Assembly (NCBI GenBank): GCA_037576215.1 | Contig: JBANDB010000006.1 | Span: forward strand, 2,728,001 to 2,792,000 | Length of the DNA: 64,000 nt | Origin: Armillaria gallica | Lineage: Eukaryota > Basidiomycota > Agaricomycetes > Agaricales > Physalacriaceae | Reading direction: 5' to 3' | Shown: positions 35,045 through 46,236 of the stretch, piece after piece | Numbering within the stretch: the first letter of the stretch is position 1 | Layout: each line of letters begins with the position of its first letter | Program-made: the position numbers and the translations under genes | Notes under the pieces: generated by a model | Databases searched by the model: none | Seen by the model: only the letters and a program-made list of their open reading frames with translations | What the model was told of the DNA's origin: nothing

Positions 35045-35803
35045 ATGTCTACTCTTAGGTCAGTTATATGCCTCACTGTATGACAATGAAATGCTTACAA
35101 TTCTCTACCCAGACACGAATTCTATGAAACAGACGAGCGACTCACTCTGTCGATCTTTGATCGCAATGCAGAGCCGTCTGAAGTGAACGTCCAGTTTGAG
35201 CCCCGAAAGGTTCGTATGCACTCTTCCCGGTCATCTCTCTCTGCTGATATACATAAGTTTACCTACGCGCATGGCGACAAAAGCCTTGTTCTTGCGCCAC
35301 TGAAAGGTCAAATCAATCCCGAATCTTGCGAGTACACCGTTGGCAAGGTGAAAGTGGAAGTCAGGCTGACGAAGATGGTACCCGGTCGCTGGGGTGCACT
35401 GGTGGGGGATAGTCCTGATCGTAAGTGGATGAACAGCTGCAACTGAGCATAAGCGCTTGATTTTGGTTGCCGTGATACAGCTCTTGCGTCTTTCCCCTCC
35501 GCGCCTGCTATGACCACGACCTCTGTCAAGCCTAAGAAGAACTGGGAGGGCATCACCACCAACATACTCTCTACAGAGAAGGAGAAAACGACGGATGAAG
35601 ATCCTAATGTCGGTGGTGACAGCACTCTCAATGGCTTCTTCCAGAAGATCTTCCAGGATGCGGATGAGGACACCAAGCGAGCGATGATGAAGAGCTACTC
35701 TGAGAGCGGTGGTACTACGCTCAGCACCAACTGGGAAGAGGTCAAGGCTAAGCGGGTCGAGGTGAAGCCTCCGGCAGGGTCTGAATGGAAAAAATGGAAT
35801 TGA
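35045..35803 (+). CDS. CS- and SGS-domain protein (SGT1-like, no TPR)
   Basis: HSP90 co-chaperone-type protein. After the start MSTLR an intron leads to HEFYETDERLTLSIFDRNAE, the opening of a CS (p23-like) domain. This continues through FTYAHGDKSLVLAPLKGQIN and VKVEVRLTKMVPGRWGALVG. After the intron at about 35421 comes a linker (KPKKNWEGITTNILSTEKEK) and a full SGS domain: LNGFFQKIFQDADEDTKRAM, MKSYSESGGTTLSTNW and VEVKPPAGSEWKKWN. Canonical SGT1 has an N-terminal TPR that is absent here. The CS domain starts about six residues from the initiator, and no TPR helices are visible in the 200 bp upstream. Total length is about 190 residues. In other fungi SGT1 acts in kinetochore assembly and SCF ligase function. 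Confidence 0.87.
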
Positions 35804-35895
35804 TGCTTGTCACTGAATTTCTTGTGCCAATATGCTCTGTAGCTGTTCTGTAGTTTTCCATGGTTGTTTGATTTTTTTTTCGAAATCTTGTTATC

Positions 35896-35920
35896 GCATC
35901 ATGCATCATGCATCATGCAT
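35896..35920. repeat. GCATCAT heptamer tandem repeat upstream of DFR1
   Basis: Three perfect GCATCAT units are followed by GCAT. They lie about 65-90 bp before the DFR1 start, just after a T-run. Each unit junction makes the palindrome ATGCAT. The location is within the likely core promoter or 5' leader. Confidence 0.8.
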
Positions 35921-35985
35921 CGATGGATGGCTGATATCGATATTATAATTATTATCATTGTACCGCGCGTCAGTCTGCAACAGCC

Positions 35986-36661
35986 ATGTCCCGTCTTACC
36001 ATCATCGTCGCTGCGACCAAGAGTAACGGTATCGGCAAAAACTCGCAGCTTCCATGGCGCCTACCCAAAGAAATGACATATTTTGCTCGGGTCACGTCCA
36101 ATGCACCAGAGGGAAAACATAACGCGGTCATAATGGGGCGACACACCTACGAGAGCATTCCGCCAAAATTCCGGCCTCTCTCGAATCGTATCAACATCGT
36201 CATTAGTAGAAACAAACAATATGACCTGTATGTTGTTTTTCTATGTACAAGCTCTCTTTTGTTGACAATGACCAAGGGGTTCAACGGACGATACGCCAGT
36301 CTTCCTCGAGTCAGGCTTGCGGCACTCGTTCGAGCGGCTGCTCAGTCTGAAAGACTCGACACACCGTGCCTTCGTTATTGGGGGTGCATCCTTGTACTCT
36401 GAGTGCCTTCAGCTCTCACCGTCAACTATTGTTCCCTTCGTGGACCGGGTTCTCCTCACAAGAATCATTTCACCTAGTTTTGAGGATTGCGACGTTTTCA
36501 TGCCAGACTTTCTTGCTGAGACCAACGAAGCAGGGCTGCCAGTATGGGAAAGGGCTACACATGATGCATTGAAAGAATGGGTCGGATTTGAGGTCCCGGA
36601 AGGAGAGCAGGAAGAAAAGGGCATCCAATACGAGTTTCAAATGTGGGTTCGTCAGGTGTAA
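35986..36661 (+). CDS. DFR1: dihydrofolate reductase
   Basis: NADPH-dependent reduction of dihydrofolate to tetrahydrofolate for thymidylate and purine synthesis. The N-terminus LTIIVAATKSNGIGKNSQLP carries the substrate loop and the LPWRLPKEM segment with the catalytic acidic residue (Glu in KEM). Next come NAVIMGRHTYESIP with the conserved MGRxTxES and RINIVISRNKQYDL. One intron (GTATGT donor near 36228, CCAAG acceptor near 36276) joins DL to GSTDDTPVFLESG. The C-terminal half has AFVIGGASLYSECL, the GG cofactor motif, then VLLTRI and VWERATHDALKEWVGFEV. Length, about 200 residues, is normal. Its stop lies only about 50 bp from the convergent bL36m gene. Confidence 0.93.
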
Positions 36662-36710
36662 TGTATGGATACGATATCCCTAATGTTTCCTTCCTCCTGC
36701 TACTATTCGT

Positions 36711-36722
36711 CTATCCTTGTCG
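36711..36722 (-). other. 12-nt terminal coding exon of bL36m
   Basis: This exon codes only Arg-Gln-Gly and the stop codon TAG. It follows a canonical intron with a TTGTACAG acceptor. The Arg-Gln-Gly ending is near-universal in bL36, which is why the exon is trusted. Confidence 0.88.
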
Positions 36723-37016
36723 CTGTACAAAAAGTCAAAAGTCAAACAATTGAAGACATGCATTGCCGAAAAGACGCACCTGCTTGTGCTTGGGATTTTT
36801 GGAGCAGATGACATAGACCCTTCCCTTCCTCCGAACGATGCTGCAGCCTTCGCACATTATTTTGACGGAAGATCGCACTTTCATGCCTCGAGCAAGATGT
36901 GGCGTCTCTGTAAGGGATTGGAGACCATGGCGGTGAGGATGATGGTGCACCAGCGCCGGGGCAAGGCGAAGGCGCGAAAATAGCGGTCGGCTCGAAGTCC
37001 AAAGAGCGCGAAGCAT
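36711..37016 (-). CDS. mitochondrial large ribosomal subunit protein bL36m
   Basis: Very small zinc-ribbon protein of the mitochondrial large subunit. An N-terminal presequence ([20 protein letters not shown], basic and Ser-rich) precedes the bL36 core [20 protein letters not shown] and [18 protein letters not shown]. Cys at EGC and the later CS plus the His of KHKQ are zinc-ligand positions of the family. The universal ending KHKQRQG is recovered only by a 57-nt intron (36723-36779, GTGCGT to TACAG). It leaves a final exon of 12 nt coding Arg-Gln-Gly and stop. Without that intron the frame reads through to an unrelated tail. An upstream in-frame ATG at 37052 is possible. Confidence 0.92.
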
Positions 37017-37139
37017 GATGGTCTGAAGAAATTCAGCCAACTCGGACCGCAAAGCGAGACTTTCGGGGCACGTGATCTACGCCAAATTCGATTCATTGAG
37101 ACGCGTTTCCTTTTTCCTTCCTTCTCCTTTGGTCTTTAC

Positions 37140-38595
37140 ATGCCTGCTGGTCATCATGCCGCAGCCACCCCTCGCATCGGGGGGAAACTTACAGTAGCCC
37201 TTTTCATCGTCACCCTTTTTGCTTTTGTGGTAGAGAGCGAGTTCACACAAGTAGGTCGTCCTCGGCGCTTTGCTGGAACAGATGCTTATCTACCCGTCCT
37301 AGTATGTTCAGACAGACCTTGGATACAGACAACCATTTCTTATCTTGTGCGTCAATTCTCAACTCGGCGTTGTTGATTATACTGATTCGCCTGTTAGCTA
37401 CGTCGTTCATTCGTCATTCGCTTTCATCTTCCCACTCCATCTCTTATATCTAAGGGCGACCACGAAGTACTCCACAAAGTCCCTCATAGATGGCTTGTCA
37501 ATAGCTGTTAGTGACCATCTTTCTCCTTTGGCGGGCCCTCCAAGCTCAGCGGCCTTCCCTTGGTTCCGTTTCGTTTTGTTCGTATTCGCGTTAACTATCG
37601 GAATCACTTTACCGGGTCTCCTTTGGTTTGCTGCTATCTCTCTGGCTTCGTGAGTTGCATCCTCACTGTGACTTTCATGCGCTTTTCTGACGGCCTTACA
37701 CAGAGTCAGTGACGTGACGGGTAGGTCCCGATTCACCCGCTATAAACGTGTCTGATTACAATCCCAGCTATTTGGAACACGAACGCATTCTTTGCGTACA
37801 TAATTTCGGTGCAGGTCTTTCACCTCAAATGGGAGTCACGCCGACTCCTGGCAGTTGTATTGGCCACGCTAGGCGTGCTAGTCGTGGTATATGGGGGTAG
37901 CATGTCCACTCCTGAAGAAACAGGCTCGGAGGTGCTGCAGGACTTCAAGCGCCCAACTGCGCCTCTGATCGGCGACCTGCTGACGTTAGCGGCATCGCTC
38001 ATCTACGCGTTGTATCAGGTTATGTACAAAAAGTACGCTGCTTTACCATCCGACCCGGAGCTTGTTTCCGAGAGGACATACGAGTCACTCCCGGAAGCGG
38101 ATGATCTAGACATTGAGAGCTCCAGCGATGTGGATACCAAGGATCCCGACTCCGCCTGTCCACCCCCATTCGGATTCCATCCGAACTTCCTAACATCGGC
38201 TATTGGAATCTGTACATTCCTTCTTCTATGGATACCTATTCCCGTCCTAGACTACTTTCAGATCGAGATTTTTGCCTTTCCGGACAGCTGGCGGACGGTT
38301 TTGGCTATAGGGACGATTGCTATGAGCGGCGTCGTGTTTAACGCAGGGTTTATGGTAAGTCTTTCTGGGGGATATTCTTTATGCTGTGACTGAAAATTCG
38401 CGACCCCAGATTCTTCTAGCCGCATGGGGACCAATCATGACATCAGTCGGAGGTCTCTTGACGATAGCCCTCGTTTTCATTTCGGATGTCATGTTTGGCG
38501 CCGGCATCAAAGCTGTTACTATGGGAAGTGTGGTAGGATCAACAATGATAATAGCAGCCTTCGGAGTGTTGGCATATGATATGGCTAAGCACTAG
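37140..38595 (+). CDS. EamA/DMT-family transporter, SLC35F-like
   Basis: Ten-helix drug/metabolite transporter superfamily protein. It resembles human SLC35F3-F5 and yeast vacuolar Thi74/YML018C. The N-terminal helix (GGKLTVALFIVTLFAFVVES) is followed by short exons. Next come SYVVHSSFAFIFPLHLLYLR, RFVLFVFALTIGITLPGLLW, AIWNTNAFFAYIISVQVFHL, ESRRLLAVVLATLGVLVVVY and APLIGDLLTLAASLIYALYQ with VMYKKYA. An acidic loop, FLTSAIGICTFLLLWIPIPV, TVLAIGTIAMSGVVFNAGFM and a last pair ending GVLAYDMAKH complete it. The AIWNTNAFFAY and ALYQVMYKKYA segments are the most family-specific. About five introns. The substrate is not evident; thiamine has been proposed for some relatives. Confidence 0.84.
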
Positions 38596-39090
38596 ATCAG
38601 AGTACACCTTATAATATAAATTGTATGTCTACCATTTCAGTCCTAATCTTAGTAGAGATTCAGACACCTTTTATTGAATAAATATACGTGACTAGACCAT
38701 GAGTATGGAGAATTTATAACACAAACATCGACAGGAAGATGGGGAAGACAGCAATAGAGAACGGAATGCTAAATCCTAAAGTAAGAAAAGAAAGTATGAA
38801 TTACAAGAGTCAGAGAAAAGAGCGGCTCAATATCTCCAAACTGGCCATTCAAAACGACAGGGTGGTGAAAAAAAGGGGCACAGCGGTTAACGAAAATCAC
38901 CGTTCGTCGACGTTCTACGGAGGGTCATCCTCATATACATCGCTGGCCCTAGTCTACAATTTCATCACAACGCGTTGGTGACCAGAACTATGAACACAGT
39001 TCCACCAAGAGGCTACCAGCTATTATATTCGTATATCGTCGGAAAACCATCGTAAAAATCATGCAACCGTGGCCATACTGCAAATAAATA
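38596..39090. other. convergent intergenic region, no gene recognised
   Basis: This interval of about 495 bp separates the stops of the EamA transporter and the phosphatase, and is probably two 3' UTRs. It contains AATAAA-like A/T-rich motifs near 38680. A short open frame at 38739-38981 lacks any conserved feature. Confidence 0.5.
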
Positions 39091-40655
39091 TTAGAATACC
39101 ACAAAGAAAGAAAGGGACCAAGTTGCGGACCTTTTCCGCTTTGCTTTAGTCATTTCTTTCCGTAACGCAGCACCGTCGAGAGGTTTGAGTAACTCAAAGG
39201 CACAGAGCAGGTCCTCTGACACGCTCATACAAGCACCGTAATTGTCGAATTCTGATGGAAGATCGTAAGGACAAATTTGTTACGTGAGCCAAGTAGAACA
39301 TGATTTGACTCGCCTCCGCAATAGTTTGGTGCGCTGAACACTGTGACCAATGTTCGATCGTTCCAAAACTCGTAACCATCTTCTACAACCATATGTGCCC
39401 GGCATATGAGATCCATGTCGTAACGAACCAGGAACTCATTGATGATAGCTTTCCCAAAGCAATAGCTCACTCCCCTCTCGTTATCCTCCCAATCTAGAGC
39501 TGTATCAGACGGATCTGACCAGAGCAAGTCGTTCAGCAGACCATAGTCTGGAACGTCTGTTGGTCTTTGTATCCGCTTTATATCCTCCATAGAGTGGAGA
39601 GAAGGTGATAGGCCTCCGTGAACGCAGAAAATCTTGGAGGCAACGACGGCGGCAATGGGTAGACAATTGAAAACGTCGATGAAAGTTTTCCACGTCTTGA
39701 TATTACAACGTCGTTTGCACTCATCATAGAAGCCATACACTAAGGATAGAAAGAATCGTCAGTGACGTATGGACACGCAACAGCTCCACAGCTCACCTCG
39801 CGTCACGTTAGCACATTCATGGTTCCCCCTCAATAAGAAAAAGTTTTCCGGATACTTGATCTTGTAGCAGAGAAGTAAGAGGATAGTCTCGAGACTTTGT
39901 TTGCCACGGTCGACATAATCCCCAAGAAAAAGGTAATTTGCGGCGGGAGGAAAACCGCACATTTCGAACAGCCGTATGAGGTCCGAGTACTGCCCGTGAA
40001 CATCACCGACGATTTTCACAGGAGGCGATAATTCGACAAGAGTAGGTTGGCTTAGGAAGACTTCTCGGGCGGCGAGGCAGATGGAAGTGATCTCTGTGTT
40101 TTTAAGGCAAAGAGATTTGCTGACTTTCCCCGTATATCCGACATCGAGAAGCCGTTGTATCATGTCGTCGACATCAAACGGCCGTGGTTTCTCCTTTACA
40201 CCTCCGTTCTCGCTTTGAAGTCCGTTACTGGAGGCCGATCCGGGACTGAACATGTTTGAATTGGACAGAATAGTCTGGGTGGCCGGTATATCTAGGGGAG
40301 CTGGAGAAGGCTTCGGGGAAACTTGAGAGGTTGAAGACGCAGACGCAGGTGCTGTCGAGGCAGGGCTTGGCGGAGGAGGGTCAGTAGAAGAGGGGTCGAC
40401 CGGCTTGCGAGAGGTGCTGTTTCCTGAGTCCGCTACGGCAGCACCATCGGGATCCGATACATTTATTGCAGGCGTTCCGTTCGGTAGTGATTTGTCGACA
40501 CCGTTAACTGCATCAGAGCCCGTTGCTCGGGACAAGGAACCTTGAGGCGTGCTTTCTCCCACCTCCTCCGTCACCGTTTCAGGAGACGGTGAATCGGCCT
40601 CCTTCTCCTTCTCCTTGGTACCCTTCTTCGACTTCTTGGACGGCTGCTGGCCCAT
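39091..40655 (-). CDS. PPZ1: Ser/Thr protein phosphatase of the PPZ type
   Basis: Fungal PPZ phosphatases regulate K+/Na+ homeostasis and cell integrity. The start [14 protein letters not shown] gives an N-myristoylation site at Gly2. A disordered Ser/Pro/Thr-rich N-terminal half (about 180 residues) follows. The PP1-type catalytic domain begins [20 protein letters not shown] and holds [61 protein letters not shown] and [13 protein letters not shown]. All metal-binding motifs are intact. The tail [20 protein letters not shown] matches PPZ rather than PP1. The penultimate junction uses a GC-AG intron. The signature CGEFDN is recovered only through it. Confidence 0.92.
39252..39313 (-). other. 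GC-AG intron in the PPZ gene
   Basis: The donor is GCGAGT and the acceptor CATCAG, spanning 62 nt. Splicing here restores [15 protein letters not shown], the invariant PP1/PPZ sequence. The nearest GT (in GAGTCAAA) gives the wrong phase. Confidence 0.85.
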
Positions 40656-41099
40656 CAGAGGAGAGTGGTGGCCAGACGGTAAAGGCGACGATGGTCGACC
40701 CTTGGCGAGCTTGGAGGTGAATACGGAGAAGAGGGTTGGCGCCAGTGTTGCAGCGATGGGGAGGCAGGGGGACGTAAAGGTGGATATACGCAGAAGGGCC
40801 TGCCTGGAGAATGGAAGGAAGGAGTACAAGGAAGGGGCTGAGCAACTGGAAGCAACAACAATCAGGTCAAGCCGTGGTCCGTGAGAACACCGCCCGATAT
40901 GGCACCTCAGCTTGGCTATTTCACACAAATTCACCTGAGCGAATATTCTTTGAAAATTCTCACTTGTTTTTTTGGCAGATGTCTTTGATCCCCGCTTCAA
41001 CTCGCTGGACTTAGTGCTGCGCAATTCGTAGTGGACATAAGCATGGGTTATTTTGTAGCAAAAGTCGACATATAATGATGATGCAAAATAATCCCTCGC
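40656..41099. other. intergenic region between PPZ and RPS11, no gene recognised
   Basis: About 440 bp upstream of the PPZ start and downstream of the RPS11 stop. Open frames continue upstream of the PPZ ATG in the same frame, but MGQQPS is preferred as the start because it creates the conserved myristoylated Gly. The rest is probably the phosphatase promoter and leader. Confidence 0.5.
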
Positions 41100-41827
41100 C
41101 TAGAACTTGCCAAATGCCTTGGCCGCCGCCTTGTTCTTCGACACCCGCAACACATTGAACCTCACCGTCTTAGACAGCGGCCGACATTGTCCTGCCGAAA
41201 TACAGTCAGATGAAAATGGGATGATGGTACAGCATCTACATACCGACTGTGACCATGTCACCAACCTCAACACGGAAGGCAGGCGACAAATGGGCAGCCA
41301 AATTTTTGTGGCGCTTCTCGTATCGGTCTATCATGGATATGAGGGCAAAATACAGCAATTCTGAGAGCATCGCGTACTGTATTTGGGGATGTAGTGGAGG
41401 TAGTCCCGTCGGATGATGATGGTACGGGTCATTTTTGTCGACACGACCTTGCCGGTCAGAATACGGCCGCGGATTGACACTTCACCGGTGAAGGGGCATT
41501 TCTTATCTGTTACACGATGAGTCTTCTCTTTGTCGAGTCCTGGAAATCTGCCGCACCAATATATGTCCCACTGATAGCTTCTGAGGGAGTCTTGAATCCC
41601 AGACCAACATCCTTGTACCAACGCTTTTCCTTCGTCGAAACCTTCTTGCCAGCTACAAGTAGAGCCGTCAGAACGAGTATTGCATTGCATTGGAGGGGAC
41701 GCACCACGCGACTTGGCGTTGTGGAAAATGGCTTGCTTTTGGAAAGCTTTTTCTACCTACAACACACAGAATTGCTCAGCAAAGTAAACACTGTGAAATG
41801 ACACTTGTAACGCACCTGTTCAGCCAT
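41100..41827 (-). CDS. RPS11: cytosolic small-subunit ribosomal protein S11 (uS17)
   Basis: The spliced protein begins [20 protein letters not shown]. It continues [120 protein letters not shown] and a Lys/Ala-rich end ([13 protein letters not shown]). This is essentially a full-length eukaryotic uS17 of about 155 residues. Five introns were placed, including one after the fourth codon, a usual position in fungal ribosomal protein genes. The protein binds 18S rRNA in the 40S subunit. The start lies 446 bp from the divergent DNA ligase start. Confidence 0.94.
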
Positions 41828-42273
41828 ATTTGTCTTGAGGACGTCGGGGTAGGGCGAGGCGGCTTGAGGCGTAACGTTTCGAAAATTTGTTGACAGTTGT
41901 TGTGGTATGAAGGGCACAAACTTTAAACTCGACTATACAGTCACGGCAATTCCCGTAAAGTCGCCTCTGTTTGAGTAGGAGTCTGGTATGTCGCACTTCG
42001 TCCATTAATCGCTTTCCTTGGTGAAATACGGCATTGCCCTGAAACTTAGTGTGCCCAGCTTTAACGACTGACAGTCCCGTTCTATAATGGCAAATTGATA
42101 CTACTTTCAGCAACAAAGTTCGATATCGTCCGAAATACAATCTCTGTGTACGTATGTTTATCACGCGTCTCTTGTCTCGTCCAATGGGCCGCCAGCAAAC
42201 CCTAGGTCCGTTTCGTGCTTCATCTTGATCCTCTGTCTTCGTCTCATCTCTCGCCTAGGCAAATTCTTTGAAA
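41828..42273. promoter_or_regulatory. shared promoter region between RPS11 and DNA ligase I
   Basis: Head-to-head arrangement over 446 bp. A MluI-like ACGCGT-containing segment (CACGCGTCTC near 42163) lies near the ligase end. In yeasts such a box is tied to G1/S-expressed replication genes, but one copy is weak evidence. Confidence 0.5.
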
Positions 42274-45200
42274 TGCCTAAGTCTATCAAGCCTGCGCCAC
42301 CCCAGCAATCAAGTTTGAAGGAACTGTGGGCAAAGAAGAAGCCACCAGCCAAGGTCGACGCGTCTCGTGTCAAGGATGAAGCTATGGACATCGATACGCG
42401 TCCTGCGGCCAAAGGTACGCGCGTCCTACGCGTTATACGTTGGTTGCAAAGTCTCAGTCTAGTGTATAGCTGAAAGTTCTAAGCGCAAGGAAGTCGTTCC
42501 GATAGGTAGGACAGCGCGCTCGTACACGATTACCTATTTACATTGATCATTAGTCGACGCGCCTAGAATCAAAAGGCGGCGAGTGGTCGAATCTGAGGAC
42601 GAGGGTGAACCGTCTTCAGCCGCAGGTTGGACATTACTTCTTCCTTTAATCATACTTGACTCAGTCCTGCCTAGAACAATGTCTGCCGTCTTCCCCGTCA
42701 TCTTCGAAAGCGCCAACTTCCTCCCCGCCTTCATCCACTGCTAAAGCCAAGGGCAAGTCCAAATCCAATGTAGTCGCTGAGAAAGAGACTGTGTCTCAGA
42801 CCAAAGCCAGCTCCCCGGCGCCGAGTGATGATGAAGGAGACGATGAGGTTATGGACGAAGATGTTGAGGATGAGGGAGGCAAGGCCACAGGTATAACACC
42901 TGCCTCGAAAAGGTGCGAGGATCTGTTTCCTATGTCTAAATGCTTGTCTTAACAGTCCATAATAGTGCTATCGTTGCTCTGTCCAAAGTTGAAGACGTCG
43001 ACATCAAGGGGGGCTGGAAAACCGGTGCTCCGTATGTCCTCCTTCGACACCTCCGTTATCGTGCTTACCATTAACAGGGTGCCATATGCAGCCTTAACCA
43101 ATGTGTTCTCCAAGATCGAGGCTACAACGAAGCGCTTAGAAAAGACCGCCCTCCTCACATCATTTCTGCTTCTTGTTATTCAACGAAGCAGTTCAGGGAA
43201 TGCCCAGTCTCTTCTCCAAGCAGTGTATCTCTGCATAAACAGGGTAAGCATTTCTATTACTCCATGCGTTGATGATCTGGACCTGTCAATGCAGTTAAGC
43301 CCTGATTATGTGGGTATTGAACTGGGCATCGGTGAAAGCTTGCTCATAAAAGCAATTGGAGAGTCAACTGGTCGCACCATTGCCACTGTCAAAGCCGAGC
43401 TGAAGAAAGAAGGGGATTTAGGTTTGGTAGCCATGGTACGTTAGCTTGAAGGTAGTCCCCATTCGTCTAATTACCTGTCTCTTAGAACTCGAAGAATCGG
43501 CAAAAGACGATAGGAAAGCCTAAACCACTTACGGTTCCATATGTGTTCGCTAGCCTCAAGGAGATCGCACTGACTTCTGGTCAATCTGTCAGTTAGCTTC
43601 CATTCTTATCTGTCACCCTTATTCATCTTCGACGTAGTCGCAAGCCAAGAAAGTTTCTATCATAACGAAACTCCTTGCGGCTTGTCAGGACTTTGAAGCC
43701 AAGTATATAGTTCGTAGTCTGGAAGGAAAACTTCGCATAGGGAACGCCGAGCGCTCTGTACTTGTCGCCCTTGCTCATGCGTCGGTCCTTGCAGAGAGAG
43801 AACAAGGTATGATACATAAGCTTCCGGATGTGTAAGCTTTCCCCCTTACTATTGCTCTATAGCGGGGAAGAAGTGGTCGGACGAGAAACTAGCTGCGCGT
43901 CTGGAGGAAGGTGCGGGTATTATGAAGGGCGTATTTAGGTATGAACCCTCTTTCTTACACATCTATGTCACTGATTGATCTGGGGAAGTGAGCTACCCTC
44001 TTATGACGAAGTGGTTCCCGCCTTACTCGAATATGGCTTGGACAATTTACGAGACCGCTGCAAACTTACCCCTGGTGTCCCGTTGAAGCCTATGCTTGCC
44101 AAGCCAACCAAGGCTATCGGTGAAGTCCTAGACAGGTTTGAGAAGAAACGGTTTACCTGCGAGTATAAATATGACGGGGAACGTGCTCAGGTGTGCTATC
44201 CATGCTTATTTTCAGACGAAGATCCTCATCTTAGACCATAGGTTCACAAACTTGAGGATGGTACCGTCAACGTCTTCAGTCGTAATTCTGAAGATATGAG
44301 CAAGAAATATCCGGACCTCGTTGAACAACTTCCAAAGGTGAGGATGTTCGGACATTGTTTTTCAGCATACTCAAGGTATAGTACAGTGTTTCAAAGAATC
44401 AACCCAGTCATTTGTATTGGATGCTGAGGCTGTTGCATGGGATCCTGTCGCTGAAAAAATACTCCCCTTCCAAGAGCTGAGTAAAAGGAAGCGCAAGGAC
44501 GTCAAAGTAGAAGATATCCGAGTACGGGTGTGCTTGTTCGCCTTTGACCTTTTGTATCTGAACGGTGAAGTACGCTTTGAGTATTCTTCTGATCAGGACA
44601 TATACTGAGCGAAGCCAATAGCCTTTACTTCACAAACCGCTTCTCGAGCGTCGTGCTCTTCTGCGAGAGAACTTCAATGTTGTGTCTGGGGAGTTTGACT
44701 TTGCTAAAGCGTCGGATGGTGAGACCACCGATGAGATACAAACTTTCCTTGAAGAGAGTGTCAAGGACGGATGCGAAGGTCTCATGGTCAAAATGCTGGA
44801 AAGCGAGGCAAGCTTCTACGAGCCAAGCCGAAGAAGTGTTAATTGGCTTAAGGTAAAGACTCCTCTGGACATATATCCATTTAGATACTGAGATTTTTGT
44901 TAGCTAAAAAAGGACTACTTGGCCGGCATTGGTGATTCCCTCGACTTGGTAGTTGTCGGTGGATATTACGGCAAGGGAAAGCGGACGAACGTCTACGGCG
45001 CTTTCCTCCTAGCCTGCTATGACAGTGAATCTGAAGAATACCAGACGATATGCAAGATAGGAACAGGTTTCAGTGAAGAAGCTCTTCAGTCTCTGTACGA
45101 TTTGCTGCAGCCACTGGAGATGACCAAAGTTCGGGGGGATGTTAAGGTCGGGGGAGCGAAGCCGGATATCTGGTTCGAACCAAAGATCGTGTGGGAGGTT

Positions 45201-45520
45201 TTGACGGCGGATTTAAGTTTGAGCCCAATTTATACTGCAGCTCAAGGACTTGTACGTGTATTTCTTTTGGTGACATTCGTTACTGATATTTTGCAGGCGG
45301 ACGAGCGAGGAATATCACTTAGGTTCCCTCGTTTTATACGGATACGAGACGATAAGTCTGCGGATGATGCGACCGGGCCGGAACAGGTGAGTGCCGAATC
45401 CGTTCTTTGATGCGTCAGGACTCTAAAAGGAATTAGGTTGCCGAAATGTATGAGAAACAGGCCCTGGCACAGAGTAGCAATAAAAGGGACGTGGGAGACG
45501 CGGATGACGGATTTTGGTGA
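42274..45520 (+). CDS. CDC9: ATP-dependent DNA ligase I
   Basis: Joins Okazaki fragments and completes repair. The N-terminus [20 protein letters not shown] contains a PCNA-binding PIP-like element (QSSLKELW). A disordered acidic region follows. The DNA-binding domain has [20 protein letters not shown] and [20 protein letters not shown]. The adenylation domain has the nucleotidyl-lysine motif [34 protein letters not shown] and [11 protein letters not shown]. The OB domain includes [30 protein letters not shown] and [15 protein letters not shown]. All six ligase motifs are present in order. The C-terminal peptide ends DADDGFW. More than 15 introns. The N-terminal exon borders between 42410 and 42960 are the least sure. 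Confidence 0.92.
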
Positions 45521-45623
45521 TTTGTATCGTTTCTGGAGGCATTTATGTATAATATATATGTGATGAAGCACATGAGATAGTCACTGAATCTATGTGGTGG
45601 GGTGAATATCTGAGGGAACGAGA

Positions 45624-46236
45624 CTACTTGCCAACTTTCTTGGCCTCTTCTCTCGCCGCCTCGACCGCCTCTGTGACCTTGCCTTTAGGTTCTGCCGTCA
45701 GCCCTAGCTTCTTTTCTCGTCCGCCATTGTACCAGTAGTTCAGGAATCTGACATCTTGAACGCTTTGCGCCAGGGTGTTGGTCGTGTGGCAGGCAAACAG
45801 AAGGTAATTACGCGGCTGGACGCGCCAAGCTGGAGACAAAATCAGGTGCTGTGTCTGATAGACGCTGGAGATTCGTACCGAAACGCATGAAGACGAGACT
45901 AGAACGAGATCAGAGCTCTGCATGAAATTTTCTGGGTGACAGGAAGAACGTACGAATAACATGCAAGGGTGGTTGTCATTGTGCCAGAAATGAACTCTTC
46001 ATCCTTGGACAAGTCGGCAAGAGCAGCGATAGGGAGACCCCAGTTGGCGACCTAGAATTGGGTGAATGACTGCTGGGACCATGAATGTGGGGAAATCCGA
46101 ACTGGGCCCCAAAAATGAGTGCCTGTTCAGAGGAGCGTTGAGGACGTCGTGAGCAAGAAAAACAGCAAGGAAGCTCACTGAAAAAGTATTCGCGTGCTGC
46201 TGGTGACCGCAGCCAGGTGAAGAAGGTGGACGCCAT
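45624..46236 (-). CDS. MPC1: mitochondrial pyruvate carrier subunit 1
   Basis: Inner-membrane subunit of the pyruvate carrier. The spliced protein starts [20 protein letters not shown], continues [39 protein letters not shown], then [20 protein letters not shown] and [18 protein letters not shown], and ends in a charged tail ([15 protein letters not shown]). [14 protein letters not shown] and the [16 protein letters not shown] segment are diagnostic of MPC1. Two or three hydrophobic segments match the small carrier fold. An upstream in-frame ATG (46281) is less likely. The stop is about 100 bp from the convergent DNA ligase stop. Confidence 0.93.
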
